Source: Prochilodus magdalenae
Lineage: Eukaryota > Chordata > Actinopteri > Characiformes > Prochilodontidae
NCBI GenBank assembly: GCA_024036415.1
Contig: JAMWET010006778.1
Span: forward strand, 41,001 to 105,000
Direction: 5' to 3'
DNA length: 64,000 bases
Made by a program: the position numbers and the translations under genes. Of this stretch, positions 36,841 through 47,844 are shown piece by piece; within the stretch, counting starts at the first letter, position 1, and every line of letters begins with the position of its first letter. The notes beneath the pieces are model-generated. The model was not told the origin of the DNA. It saw only the letters and a program-made list of their open reading frames with translations, and ran no database searches.

Positions 36841-37819
36841 TTAAAATGAAAGGTTGCTATTTGGTTTGGCCTGGATGTATGGTTTTAGGCAGGGTATGAA
36901 TTGAGGGTGGCGGGCTAGGAGGTCCTAGACCTCCCCTAAAAGAGATCAAATTAAAGTTGGGTAACTGTACAATGTAATGTTAAAAGTGCTTTTTGCAACA
37001 ACCAAAAAAATTGTGCAGCATTTTATCCATTTATCTGGAAAACTTTTTTATGGAACCCACCAAACAGGCTGTGTATGACTAAATCATTTTTGCAATCTGA
37101 ATAATGTATTTTAATAATTATTTTAATAATCAGTAAAGGCCAGTTATTAGACCTACGTGTATTGTTTTCTTATCTGTGCAAAATCTATTTAATTATTGTA
37201 TTGAAACAGGTATGAAGTTAAATGACTTCTACTTAGTAATCACTTATATTTTCCAATTTTTTTGGAGAACCACGTTCAAGTTGAACCCTGGTTCATATTG
37301 GTATAAGACATTGTTTTACTGGGTGGATTTTTAAACTTTTAAAAATGAATTCCTATTTACCAAAATGGTTCCATAAAGAGCTATACATTAAAGGTTTTGG
37401 ATGAGTGTTTTTGGACCCGTTTGGACAGCTAACGGCTAGGCAGGGGGCTCTGCTTGGAATCATTTTTTAAACTCATTTTTAAGTAATTATTTTCAAAAAA
37501 TCAAACATTACCTAAATATTTACACTGACTGAGCACTTTGTTAGGAACACCACCTTTAGCTAACATTACCTAAAATTATAATATGTTTTTTAAGAAAATG
37601 TTAAATGTGTGTAATATTTAAAGGACATTTTAAAAATGTTTACATCTTCAAAAATGTTCCTATAAGGTAAAATGTTAACCAAGACATAATATATAACTGC
37701 AACATTCAGAGGACGTTTCGAGAACATTGTCAGGGCCAGAGATTATGTTACATGATAACAAAAGAAGAATTCAGGAAATGTTTTATGGGTGTTACTGAGA
37801 CCCGAGATGATGGAATGTT
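36841..37819. other. AT-rich sequence, possibly old interspersed repeat
   Basis: From about 37540 on, repeated phrases built on 'aatgttcctataaggtaaaatg' style and 'gaacatt' resemble an old fish repeat into which the SINE at 37820 has inserted; similar phrases resume at about 38005. Its ends are unclear. Confidence 0.35.
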
Positions 37820-37994
37820 ACATTTACCTGATGCTCTTATCCAGAGCGACTTACAAGGATAATCATATATTTATATACAATTATATAAATATTACAGGTA
37901 GGCTAATGTAGTGTTAGGAGTCTTGCCCAAGGACTCTTATTGGTGGTGGCTCCCTGGCAGGTAGTGGTGTTATCTGCTGAGCTACACCAACCAC
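37820..37994 (-). mobile_element. SINE with tRNA-like head, minus strand, internally deleted
   Basis: On the minus strand it begins with GGTTGGTGTAGCTCAGCAGA, which contains an A-box-like TAGCTCAGC. It ends with TGTAAGTCGCTCTGGATAAG followed by AGCATCAGGTAAATGT, a 3' end shared by many fish SINEs. Between them is 'aagagtccttgggcaagact'. The B box is not recognisable and the head is shortened, so this copy is deleted. Confidence 0.72.
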
Positions 37995-38149
37995 TGTTTT
38001 ACAGAACATTCTTTTACTGTTAGAAAGAACATTCTGGGAACCAAAAAAAAAAAAATTCTACTGAAAACATTATTGGAACATTGCGTTGTATTGTGAGTGT
38101 ATATTCACAATATATCAAATATTCACACAACAGGATGCGGCATCACTAT

Positions 38150-39430
38150 CCTCTCCGCACAATCAAAACATGGCAGATAAACATTTAGCCCAGGGGCCAA
38201 TTCACTAGAGCCAGATGGACAAAAGACAATGCTCATTTAGGACAAACAGATTACGGGGATTACAGTAATCTACCCGCAATGCATTTAATTTCCTTCTTTC
38301 TTTCCTCTGTAATCTCCCGAATCCCATTTAAATTCATTGACTCACAGATAATCCTGCATTTATAATATTAATTGTCTCACTAAAACACACAGATTACTTT
38401 GCCTTTGACCAGCAAGTGTTCATTTGTACTTTACGTGACCGGATTAAGCAAAGATGGTATAACGCAGTGCTGAGGCAGTAAAGCATGACATTTCACTGAA
38501 CAAACATTTAAAGTTCAAATAGAGCAGCATTCAGAAAACACACCACTGAGAAGAGCTTCTTATGTAAGTGTGATGGGTTTGTGGTCATCAGAGGTAATAC
38601 ATTCACACCAGTTTGAGAGTCCAGCAGCGATGATTTACTGCTTGATTGAAACCACTCTTTCCTTCAAATGTCACAAATTAGTCCCAGCCAAAAGCGCCAT
38701 AATCGCTCGAGCAGCCTCCTGCGATTTCCTTCAATGTAATCCATATTTTAATAAACAGCCTGGGTGGAAAAAAGTACCTAATTCGACCTGTTTCTTCAGC
38801 GATGGGCGATTAGCAGACAGCCAAGGTGCGACAAAATCGGCCATTCATCAAGTCCGAATCACCGCTGACAATTAAGCAGCAAAGAACAGGTAATGATGCA
38901 CACGTTGTTCCTGACCTTATTTTCAGTCTGTTTAAACCCAGCGCCATTCATCAAACGCTGAATTATGCCATTACCACTAAAACAGCATCCCAGAAATGTC
39001 AGCGGCGCATCCGCTCGTTTCTCAGGTGGGGAATGATTCATATTCCATTAAGCATATACATAAAAGAGTGTCTACCCTGCCAGAAATAAATGTTCCTGAC
39101 CTTCATAAAAATGAGATTTTAAATGCAAATCAGCCAGCTGAAGGTGGCCTGCAAGTGCTCATCAATAGTTTTGGCATGAATACCAATGATAACCGGGTCT
39201 GCCTGACAATCAATAGGTCCCCGCTGACGTGGCATCCAAATTAATATAGTAAATACAGTCATAAATCATACTGAGACATTTCCCTGTTAGCAGGATGACA
39301 ATTAGGTGCCTGAAAGGTACTTCCGAACGACTCTAATAGCAATTAGCCACCGTTTGACTAATATTGCATTTCTTAATTTCCGGTTGCGCTGTAACTAATC
39401 TAGCTGTACAGTTTTAAGACTTGTTCTGAC
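38150..39430. promoter_or_regulatory. Large candidate conserved enhancer block with bicoid-class homeodomain words
   Basis: This is the longest repeat-free, balanced-composition stretch in the window. It carries GGATTA at 38257-38262 and 38441-38446 and TAATCC at 38349-38354, with AGATTA and TAATCT beside the first, i.e. several Otx/Pitx-type core words within 200 bp. Further on are GACAATTAAGCAG near 38868, GAATTATGCCATTACC near 38959, GCATGAATACC near 39173 and GCAATTAGCC near 39339. Open frames at 38570-38875, 38826-39089 and 38996-39244 overlap in different phases and share no domain, so I do not call coding. A conserved regulatory block is the best reading but is untested. Confidence 0.45.
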
Positions 39431-39479
39431 ATGAGAGATTACACATGACTCATAATCTTTTTGGACATTCCCCTGGTTT

Positions 39480-39870
39480 AGACCAGCACCATCTGTCTGT
39501 GACATGGCTTATCACTGTTCATGCACACGGCTGCTGCTTGCAGATTTCATCCTCTGCTGGCCCCTAAGCGACAGCGCCAGAAGCTCTTCAGGCTTCCAGG
39601 ATCCATCACTGGCCCAAAGCGACATCTCTACGGGCACCGGATGACGCCCATGGCCACAGCACCTTATCTTCCACGCATGGATAACTGAAGGGGGTTTGAT
39701 GGTTTAGTCTGTCATTAGAGGCTGCCGGGAAACATCTCAGGCAAGTGCACTTCTCATCCCGCCCTGGGAACAATTCCCTAAGCACCTAGCCGTCTGGCTG
39801 GGCTGGGGACTCTGCCTGTCTGGCTTTTTAGCCCCACTTCTTATCTGCACACATAAAAAAATAAAGTTTC
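39480..39870. promoter_or_regulatory. Candidate conserved non-coding block, GC-richer
   Basis: It is noticeably GC-richer than its surroundings, with CCCCTAAGCGACAGCGCCAG near 39560 and GCACCGGATGACGCCCATGG near 39635, and no repeat signature. No open frame of useful length spans it. Confidence 0.3.
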
Positions 39871-39949
39871 CTGAATGGTCCAAAGAATTAAAGGTCAGGA
39901 TGCAGGATTCAGCTGTTGTTGGAAAAACTGAATCGAAACGAATAAAAGT

Positions 39950-40080
39950 AAATGCAAATTATACAAAGCTGCTAGTGTTCTCAGAACAGTAGAGCAGCCA
40001 ACCTAGAGTCCAGACCTCAACATCACTGAATGTGTTGTAGATTTCCCAGAAAATGCAACCAACTGTATTTAATTGTACCT
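39950..40080 (+). pseudogene. Short Tc1-like transposase relic
   Basis: The phrase order GCTAGTGTTCTCAGAACAGT, 'agagcagcc', GAGTCCAGACCTCAACATCA, 'ctgaatgtgtt' corresponds to the SPDLN-IE region of the same Tc1-like family as 19440-19800. Only about 130 bp are recognisable. Confidence 0.6.
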
Positions 40081-40599
40081 TCAAAGGTACAATATTTTCA
40101 TAGACATTTTAGAGAGGTTCATTTACAGGGTGCGAGGTGAAAATGAAGAAGTTTCGATTTCAATTAAATCCTACTGGTCCTATTGCTATGATTTTTTTTT
40201 TTTTTTTTGGGATAGCAGTGATATGATACAATACATATGACTGCAATGACATATGGTCAAACTACTTTCACTAACCAAAGGTACTAACAAGGTTTCTGAA
40301 ACTGCTGGATAGAAAGCGAGCTTTGTATGAAACTGTTTACAGTGAGTTCTGATAGAATTAGAAAGTCTTTATTTAGTAAAAAATATGTGACAGTAGGTAA
40401 AATTCAATCTGTTTTGAATATATATATATGTTTATTCTAAAATCTATGTCTGTGGTGCATTCCAAAAATGCTGTGTTGTGCGATGGGTATTTTAGAACTA
40501 GAACCATTAAAGGAAAACAGTAAAACAAGGATGGACATCCATTTTGCCGAAAATGCATCAACAGAAACTAAAGATTTTTTTAAAATGTATCTGAGTAAA

Positions 40600-41250
40600 G
40601 GTAAAGGCTGAAATCCACAAATGAAAGCTTGTGAAATTCTACCCCTTGTATGGCACTGCATTAAAAACAAGCCCATTTCTCTGATAGACATCATCGCATG
40701 GGCATAATGTGGGGAATACTTGGACAAACCATTAAATAGGTGTCATACGCCATCAACATCCAAAAACATTTCCGGCTTCTCTGGTCTCAAGCTCATCTAA
40801 AACCACCTGACACTCATTGGAATACATTTGGGAATCCGATGGGACAACCTTTCAGATTATTTATGCCCCTATTGAGTGTTGTAGGTTTTGGGTCAAAGAG
40901 GAAAAGAATCCACATAAAGTTTAGAAGTCAGGTTCTGTCATGGTGTATCAAGGTATCGGTGGGTTACCTGGACATCTGTGAAAACACCATTAGCACATTT
41001 TGGAGCAACATGTGCCGTCTTTTATTAGACATGTCTTTTCCTAATTCAACATGACAATGCCAAGAAACATTCAGTGTTACAACTGTATGGATACATAATC
41101 AGACTGTTTCTAGACTGACCTCCCTGTAGTCGAGACCCCAATCTGGCATTGAAAATGTGTGTCTGATAAACTGTGGAGCACCAAACGTAGCTTATCTTCG
41201 GTTCTACTGAAGGACTTTCTAATGTTCTCCTCACTCACTGCTAATCTACA
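40600..41250 (+). pseudogene. Degenerate IS630/Tc1/mariner-type transposase
   Basis: Plus-strand segments match a common fish transposase family in order. 'tggcactgcattaaaaacaa' (about 40650) is followed by 'catacgccatcaacatccaa' (about 40744). Then come GGTCAAAGAGGAAAAGAATC (about 40890), 'ggacatctgtgaaaacacc' (about 40970) and a QHDNAKKHSV segment (about 41049-41080), which is the second-Asp motif region. LD-PPCSRD near 41110 corresponds to the PD segment before the third acidic residue, which is no longer readable. Stops, indels and deletions show it is long dead. The family name is not certain. Confidence 0.68.
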
Positions 41251-41559
41251 CATTTCTTTTATTCTAACTCTAAACACTTAAGCCTCACATTAAGCCTAGA
41301 AGAAGATTTCTTCGGAGCAATGTCTTGAAAGAACCACATTTTAAGCCCTTAAAGAATCTATTAGTGAAGTGGTGTCATCCTTCAAAAAGGTCCTTTAGGA
41401 AACCGAAAGTAGATCCCTACTACATCGCTCCAGAGCACCTTTGCTTTCAAAAGCATAACTTGACTTCTCCTTAACTTGACATCAAAATTTCACATCATGC
41501 AGTGAAATATTATTGTGCTCCCAGTTTATTTCTGCTTAGTAAAGCTGTTCCTCTGTACA

Positions 41560-41835
41560 TCACCTGAACGTACATGCAAAGTGACATTGTAGAGACAGAG
41601 CTTCTGATGGGGTTTAAAACGTTTTGACTGGCCCCCTTGTCGAGCGATCGCTCCTTCGGCCGACGAGATGCTGTCAGAGCAGTAGGAGTGAAGGGCTGTT
41701 ATTTACTCCCCAGTGTCTTTGACAAATAAATTATACCCCGGTCAAAGTAAGCTTCGCTGGCTCGCTGTGCAAGAAGCCTTCTCTGCAATTTATCTCCACT
41801 GGGTGTATTAAAACACAGGGCTGAGGAACTAGTTT
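41560..41835. promoter_or_regulatory. Candidate conserved non-coding block with local CpG cluster
   Basis: CTTGTCGAGCGATCGCTCCT followed by TCGGCCGACGAGATG at about 41636-41670 is a CpG-dense core containing the palindrome GAGCGATCGCTC, in an otherwise CpG-poor desert. Flanking words include GACAAATAAATTATA. No repeat or coding evidence. Confidence 0.35.
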
Positions 41836-43293
41836 TAAGCACTCCAGCTTAAATCTGATCAAATTAACAATGGAAGTGTTCTCTTAAAAGAATAAAAGGG
41901 CACAAAATCATAGCGTAAATATGTCACATACACATGGTCTACTGATTAATTAATTACAGCATCAATGGCTGCCAGTTAAACAAAACAAAGGGCAATAAAC
42001 TAATATGTAAATTGATAATTGTGGTGCATTTCTGAGAAAATTACAACTTTCAGCAACTGCCCACTTTCTGGTCCACTATGTACTAGTGTATGAGTCTGTA
42101 GCTCATCTCTTGCCATGCACAGTTTTCAGCCACCTTCTACCTTACTCACTGACTTGGTTGTGGCATGATAATGTGTGTCCCACTGGTAGAGATTATCAGG
42201 CAGAGTGTATATAGAGTCTGCATTTTACAGTGTAAAGCACATACTGAGTTTTAGGCAAAGTCTGGCTTATGGTTCAATATACTGGGTTACATCTACAGAT
42301 ATGGTTCCATGTGAAGTCTGCTCAGACTCTTTTGGGAGAGTCTGGTACCTTCCACTACCTAAGGGGGCCCATAAGTGCCTACTATAGTAAAGCCCAGGCG
42401 TTATATGCACTTGAATGATCAAGTAGTATTTACAAATTGTCCTGCCATTATGTGCTATCACTTAATCCGGACTAGTTATTTATACTCTTCAGTTGAAAAC
42501 TCAAGTTTACTTATTTTAGTGAGTACTAAAAGTCACTAAACAAACTAAGTTTGAGTTCCCCACAAGGGATTTTTTCTTCAGGTATTGCTTTTAAATAAAC
42601 AACAGATACACATGTTATATCTCAGGTAAATTCAACTTTGGATGCACTTTATGATTTGGGTTTCTTAACCTTGAATTTGCTAAGTAGACAGCTTGGTTGT
42701 AGCAAAACTGCTGCTGTCAATTGCTGCCAGTTCTAACATCTTCTGTAACGTTGATGTTAAGAGTGTGTAGTTCTGAAAGCTATTAATTAAGTTGTTGTAG
42801 TTACATCTCAGTTTGTGACAATTATGCCACATGGCAATTACATTATATCACTGTTGTGAAAATGAATGAAAGAATACTGAAAGTTACTGCTAGTTAATTA
42901 AACTTAAAAACTCAAGGTTAACAGTACAGTTTTTGTGACTTTTGTGTAATTATTTATTCTTTGTTAAATTAAAAAGTATGGGTGTATTTAACACTATATG
43001 TAATATAATATCAGCAAACTTAAAAAAAATAATAATTTTGAAAGTCTAATTCAATAAAGGAAACAAAATCTTAAATGATTTGAGTAAATCTAACTCATTG
43101 GGGTTTACAGTAGACTGCAGGAAAAGAAAATTTGACTGATGTGCACAACAACCAATCACAAGCCTACTTTTTAGCATGGCATCTTAAAGGAAGAAATCTT
43201 GAAAATAGGGTCATTAGACAAACGATCCCTTTAGCTGGGCTAAGCTTGTCTGTCACAGCAACACTTCATTATTCAGGGGTGTCCATAGTCCTT
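41836..43293. other. No recognisable feature
   Basis: AT-rich sequence with chance frames near 60 codons. No element ends noticed. Confidence 0.45.
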
Positions 43294-43540
43294 TCTGTGT
43301 GGGCCTTGCATATTCTCTCCATGTCTAGCGCTCCAGTTTCCTTCCACAGTCCAAAGACATGCAGTCAATTCAGTGAATTGCCAATGCAAGATTGCCCTTT
43401 GGGTGTGGTTGTGTTTGTCTGTTCTGTGATGGATTATCAGCCTGTCCAGGGTATTTCCTGCTGTCTGCGCAGGCTCAAGCACCCCCCTGCGACCCAGAAG
43501 GATTAAACACTTGGGAAGATGAGTGAGTGAGAGGATAGAC
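43294..43540 (+). mobile_element. 3' tail of a LINE-type interspersed repeat, longer copy
   Basis: It shows the diagnostic order 'cagtttccttccacagtcca', AAAGACATGCAGTCAATTCA, 'ttgccctttgggtgtgg', 'tctgtgatggattatcagcc', TGTCCAGGGTATTTCCTGCT and 'cacccccctgcgacccagaa', then a GAGTGAGTGAGAGG tail. This is the same family as 23195-23315. It is 5' truncated; the 124-codon frame through it (43132-43506) is not a gene. Confidence 0.72.
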
Positions 43541-44439
43541 CAGTGCTAACTAATAAGTGTCTACAGGTTGGCCAATAATGTGGAACTGATATGCCCATTC
43601 TACTCAACAATCTGATTAAAATCTCTGAACACATATCTACATAAACACTGTTAGTAATCAGATTCAGAACACTTAGTGTAGACGATACCATGAAAATGCA
43701 CGTCATCTGCATCCAGTCAAAGTAAGATGTACCTCCACAAATGATGCAAATGCACATGCGCAGAACGTATTTAAGCTTTCCACCTGGGAATGTAATCAGG
43801 TACGGGCATTTACATGGCTCTAATACTTCTATTTAACAGCCCGTTTACAGGATTACCCACAACGTTTAATCAGGAATCAAACAGAAATTGCATTTGGAAT
43901 AGCCTTAATGGGACTAGTCTATTTCCATTGAGATACATGGACACACGCTATTTCAGTTGAGCAGTTGGTTGCATTGTCAAGGGATTCTCAGACTGCATTC
44001 AAATGTGCCAAGCATGGCTGATAAAAGTGGGAAAACCAATAGTTGCATGCTGATGAACATTTTGTAATGTGAATTGTTCTGCAGGTCCCTTCTGAATCCC
44101 AATATTTAGAAGATTGTGAACAGGAGGGAAGTACATTCAAAGAGAACTCAAAGAGAGCTATTGTCATTATACCTTAATCAACAAAATGCTGAACGTCAAG
44201 CCCAGCCCTCTGAGACACTGTAGTTTAGGGTGTTTTTTCCTCCTGAATCAAACAAACAAAGTAACAAAGTGGCTGTGTTATGCATTATTACTTAGAAAGT
44301 CAGCCAGCACCTGTTTGACTGCCACAGTAAGTAAATGAAAGTGATACTCAGTAATGTCACAGATACGTTAAGATTTTAAACAGACTCAAGGGAGGTGTCA
44401 GAATCACACAAAGAGGCCGAATGAAAAGTTGCAGTGAAG
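43541..44439. other. No recognisable feature
   Basis: Unassigned AT-rich sequence leading into the motif-rich block at 44440. Confidence 0.45.
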
Positions 44440-45330
44440 GCTAAAAAGATCTCTGCACCATCACGGCTTTCTTTCTGGCATTGCTTTAGTTGAGCTATTG
44501 TGCAAAAAGAGTGGCAGAATATTAATAAGTGATTACTGTCGAGCATCAAATTACAACCCTGCTGCTTCTTAACTCCATTTAACCAACAACCACTTCTTTA
44601 CAGGAGAGTAGAAATACACAGTTGGGTGGAAAGTGGCTTATCATCTGGAGGGAATAAATGATGCAATAAAAGCGACACACTGTTTGAACGTAATGAAAAA
44701 GACGGCGGTGGGAGCTCGGCTCGAGGTTTTCCGCAATATCTATTATCGGCAAAGACATCTAATAAAGCCCCTGAAAGAGAAAAGTAATAATGATCTTCCC
44801 TCATTTGCATATAAAATCTACATATTATATCTGCTTCTTTTCCGTGGCACTTTTTCAGGCTAGTTTCCGTCTCCTGAGCAATTTACGGTACTGAAGTAAA
44901 ATGATTAAATGATCGCAAATGCGATAAGAAAGTTTCGGGTCGTTTGGGAATGAATGGCAGCATCTGCGAGAAAGCAGTCAATGCTATCTCTTTCATTTGC
45001 ATGCTTCATTGATCTTTAGACTCGCACTTGCACTTCATTGACACCGGCTGTCAAAGGCAATATAAAGGCCAACATCTGTAGCGGGCTGTTTATACGTAGA
45101 CTAAGCGCACGCCTTTCGGATAAAAATGCCTTTACAATATCTTTTGGCTGAGTTTGAGAAAAAAATCTGTTTCACCTCATTACTTATGCACAGCTCGTTG
45201 TGCTTTATGCTCTCGCATTCTTTGTGATGGCTTTTCCAAAAGTTATATGAAAAAACTGCTAAGACTTCCTTTTTTTCTCTCTCACTACAACAGGCGTGAT
45301 GTGATTGAATCTGACAATTCCATTACAGTG
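44440..45330. promoter_or_regulatory. Candidate conserved enhancer block with two perfect octamers
   Basis: Repeat-free and balanced in composition. The POU octamer ATTTGCAT occurs at 44803-44810 and 44995-45002, same orientation, 192 bp apart. Between them lies the near-palindrome ATCGCAAATGCGAT (44912-44925). CpG-rich words (GACGGCGGTGGGAGCTCGGC near 44701; GACTAAGCGCACGCCTTTCG near 45099) stand out from the desert. Overlapping frames occur on both strands but lack domains. Octamer plus homeodomain clusters are common in neural developmental enhancers; this link is inference. Confidence 0.42.
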
Positions 45331-45744
45331 CTGGAAAATGTATATAGTTGAAAATGAATTCTAGTCTTCCATCTGAAGAAAATAAAACCATGAAAAAGAC
45401 AAAGACTTTTTTAATGCCATTCATTATTCTAATAAGGTCAGACATTAAACTTTTTTCTAGCAAACAAAAATAAAGACTGTGTGAACAATTAATGAACATT
45501 TTATATAGGCTACCTTATTACTGGCTAGTACACAATGCCAGGATTATTTTTTAGCCTGCATTTTTTAGTCTTTGACCACCTGATAAGATGCTTTAACACA
45601 AACCGTATGTAATCAGGTGGCCTGTGTTATTGACATATGATATAGTTGTTTTGTAAACTTTTGTAAAGATCAACAGGACAATTATTTGGCCTTCCCAACA
45701 GTAAAGAAAGTTATGTAATGACCTCTCTGGACTTCTGGGTCTTT
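45331..45744. other. No recognisable feature
   Basis: AT-rich sequence up to the TTAA target site of the next element. Confidence 0.5.
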
Positions 45745-47844
45745 TTAACCCATAAGAGCCCACAGTGATGTGTGTGTCACAAGCCTTTTAAAAGTCTGTA
45801 AAGTTCTTTATACAGCTTTATCCTTCACCTAAACACATGGAGTCCCTGAGTGACCTATACCCAACATCCTGGATGCAGTCACATGACAGTTGGTAAACAT
45901 ATGATCTCATTTAGAAAATGGCGATGTGCTTGGTTAGTGCAGTTAGAGACAAAAATGAAAAAAGCTCATTTTAAAGTCTTGTTTTTGTACCTATAAGGTT
46001 TCAACCCATTTAGGAGCTCTAATGTTCATATACCCATAATCTATATTACATATACCCATATCTATATTACATGTACCCATATTCTACATTACATATACCC
46101 ATATTCTACATTACATATACTCATATTCTATATTACATATACCCATATTCTACATTACATATACCCATATTCTACATTACATATACCCATATTATATATT
46201 ACATATACCCATATTCTACATTACATATACCCATATTCTACATTACACATATCCATATTCTACATTACATATACCCATATTATATATTACATATACCCAT
46301 ATTCTACATTACATATACCCATATTCTATATTACACATACCCATATTCTATATTACATATACCCATATCTATATTAAATATACCCATATTCTATATTACA
46401 CATACCCATATTCTATATTACATATACCCATATCTATATTACACATACCCATATTCTATATTACATATACTCATATTCTATATTACACATACCCATATTC
46501 TATATTACATATACCCATATCTACATTACACATACCCATATTCTATATTACATATACCCATATTCTACATTACATATACCCATATTCTATATTACATATA
46601 CCCATATTCTACATTACATATACCCATATTCTATATTACATATACCCATATTCTGTATTACATATACTCATATTATATATTACATATACCCATATTCTAC
46701 ATTACACATACCCATATTCTACATTACATATACCCATATTATATATTACATATACCCATATTCTACATTACATATACCCATATTCTATATTACACATACC
46801 CATATTCTATATTACACATACCCATATTCTATATTACATATACCCATATCTATATTAAATATACCCATATTCTATATTACACATACCCATATTCTATATT
46901 ACATATACCCATATCTACATTACACATACCCATATTCTACATTACATATACCCATATTCTATATTACATATACCCATATACTATATTACACATACCCATA
47001 TTCTATATTACACATACCCATATTCTATATTACACATACCCATATTCTACATTACATATACCCATATCTATATTACATATACCCATATTCTATATTACAT
47101 ATACCCATATTCTATATTACATATACACATATTCTTTATTACACATACCCATATTCTATATTACATATACCCATATTCTATATTACATATACACATATTC
47201 TTTATTACACATACCCATATTCTATATTACATATACCCATATTCTATATTACATATACACATATTCTTTATTACACATACCCATATTCTATATTACATAT
47301 ACCCATATTCTATATTACATATACACATATTCTTTATTACACATACCCATATTCTATATTACATATACCCATATTCTATATTACATATACCCATATTCTA
47401 TATTACATATACCCATATCTACATTACACATACCCATATTCTACATTACATATACCCATATTCTATATTACATATACCCATATTCTATATTACATATACC
47501 CATATCTACATTACACATACCCATATTCTACATTACATATACCCATATTCTATATTACACATACCCATATTCTACATTACATATACCCATATTCTATATT
47601 ACATATACCCATATACTATATTACATATATCCATTCTGATGCCATTTCTAGAACACCATTATGGAATACCAGTTAAGAAATTGTTATTGTTGTTACACAT
47701 GCTACCAGTATTATGATCCTATAATACCTACAGAAGACACCATGTGACCTCTTTGTCACAATAAGACTGATCTTTTATGATCTTATAACTGACCTTAATT
47801 ATTTTCCCTTAAGGGGGAAACGGCTCTGGGCTCTTATGGGTTAA
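45745..47844. mobile_element. piggyBac-like non-autonomous element with TTAA target duplication, expanded by a minisatellite
   Basis: TTAA at 45745-45748 and 47841-47844 bracket ends that read CCCATAAGAGCCCACA (left) and, on the other strand, CCCATAAGAGCCCAGA (right), giving 15 of 16 matching terminal bases. TTAA duplications with CCC-starting termini are the hallmark of piggyBac transposons. Inside are about 280 bp of left and 205 bp of right unique sequence separated by a 1.6-kb 22-bp tandem array (46025-47635). There is no transposase. Without the array the element would be about 480 bp, a usual size for a non-autonomous copy. Confidence 0.72.
46025..47635. repeat. 22-bp AT-rich minisatellite, ~73 copies, with higher-order structure
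   Basis: The unit is about ACATATACCCATATTCTATA plus TT, with common variants (C for T in 'ctacatt', 'acacat' for 'acatat', and 20-bp units lacking two bases). Two layers of higher-order repetition are visible. A 66-bp triple unit marked by ATTCTTT recurs at 47131, 47197, 47263 and 47329. A ~481-bp block containing the rare variant ATATTAAATA recurs at 46371 and 46852. The unit contains no stop codon in any plus frame, so a 522-codon open frame (46071-47639) of Tyr, Ile, His, Thr and Pro arises as an artefact. Confidence 0.95.

Noticed and set aside
38570..39244. Three overlapping plus-strand frames as exons
   Set aside because: They overlap in different phases without plausible splice sites between them and show no domain; block is better read as non-coding.
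46025..47635. CRISPR-like array
   Set aside because: The 22-bp units are contiguous with no spacers, in an animal-type genome.
46071..47639. 522-codon open frame
   Set aside because: It is the translation of a 22-bp repeat that lacks stops in all plus frames; the Tyr/Ile/His/Thr/Pro pattern repeats every 22 residues and there is no other gene signal.
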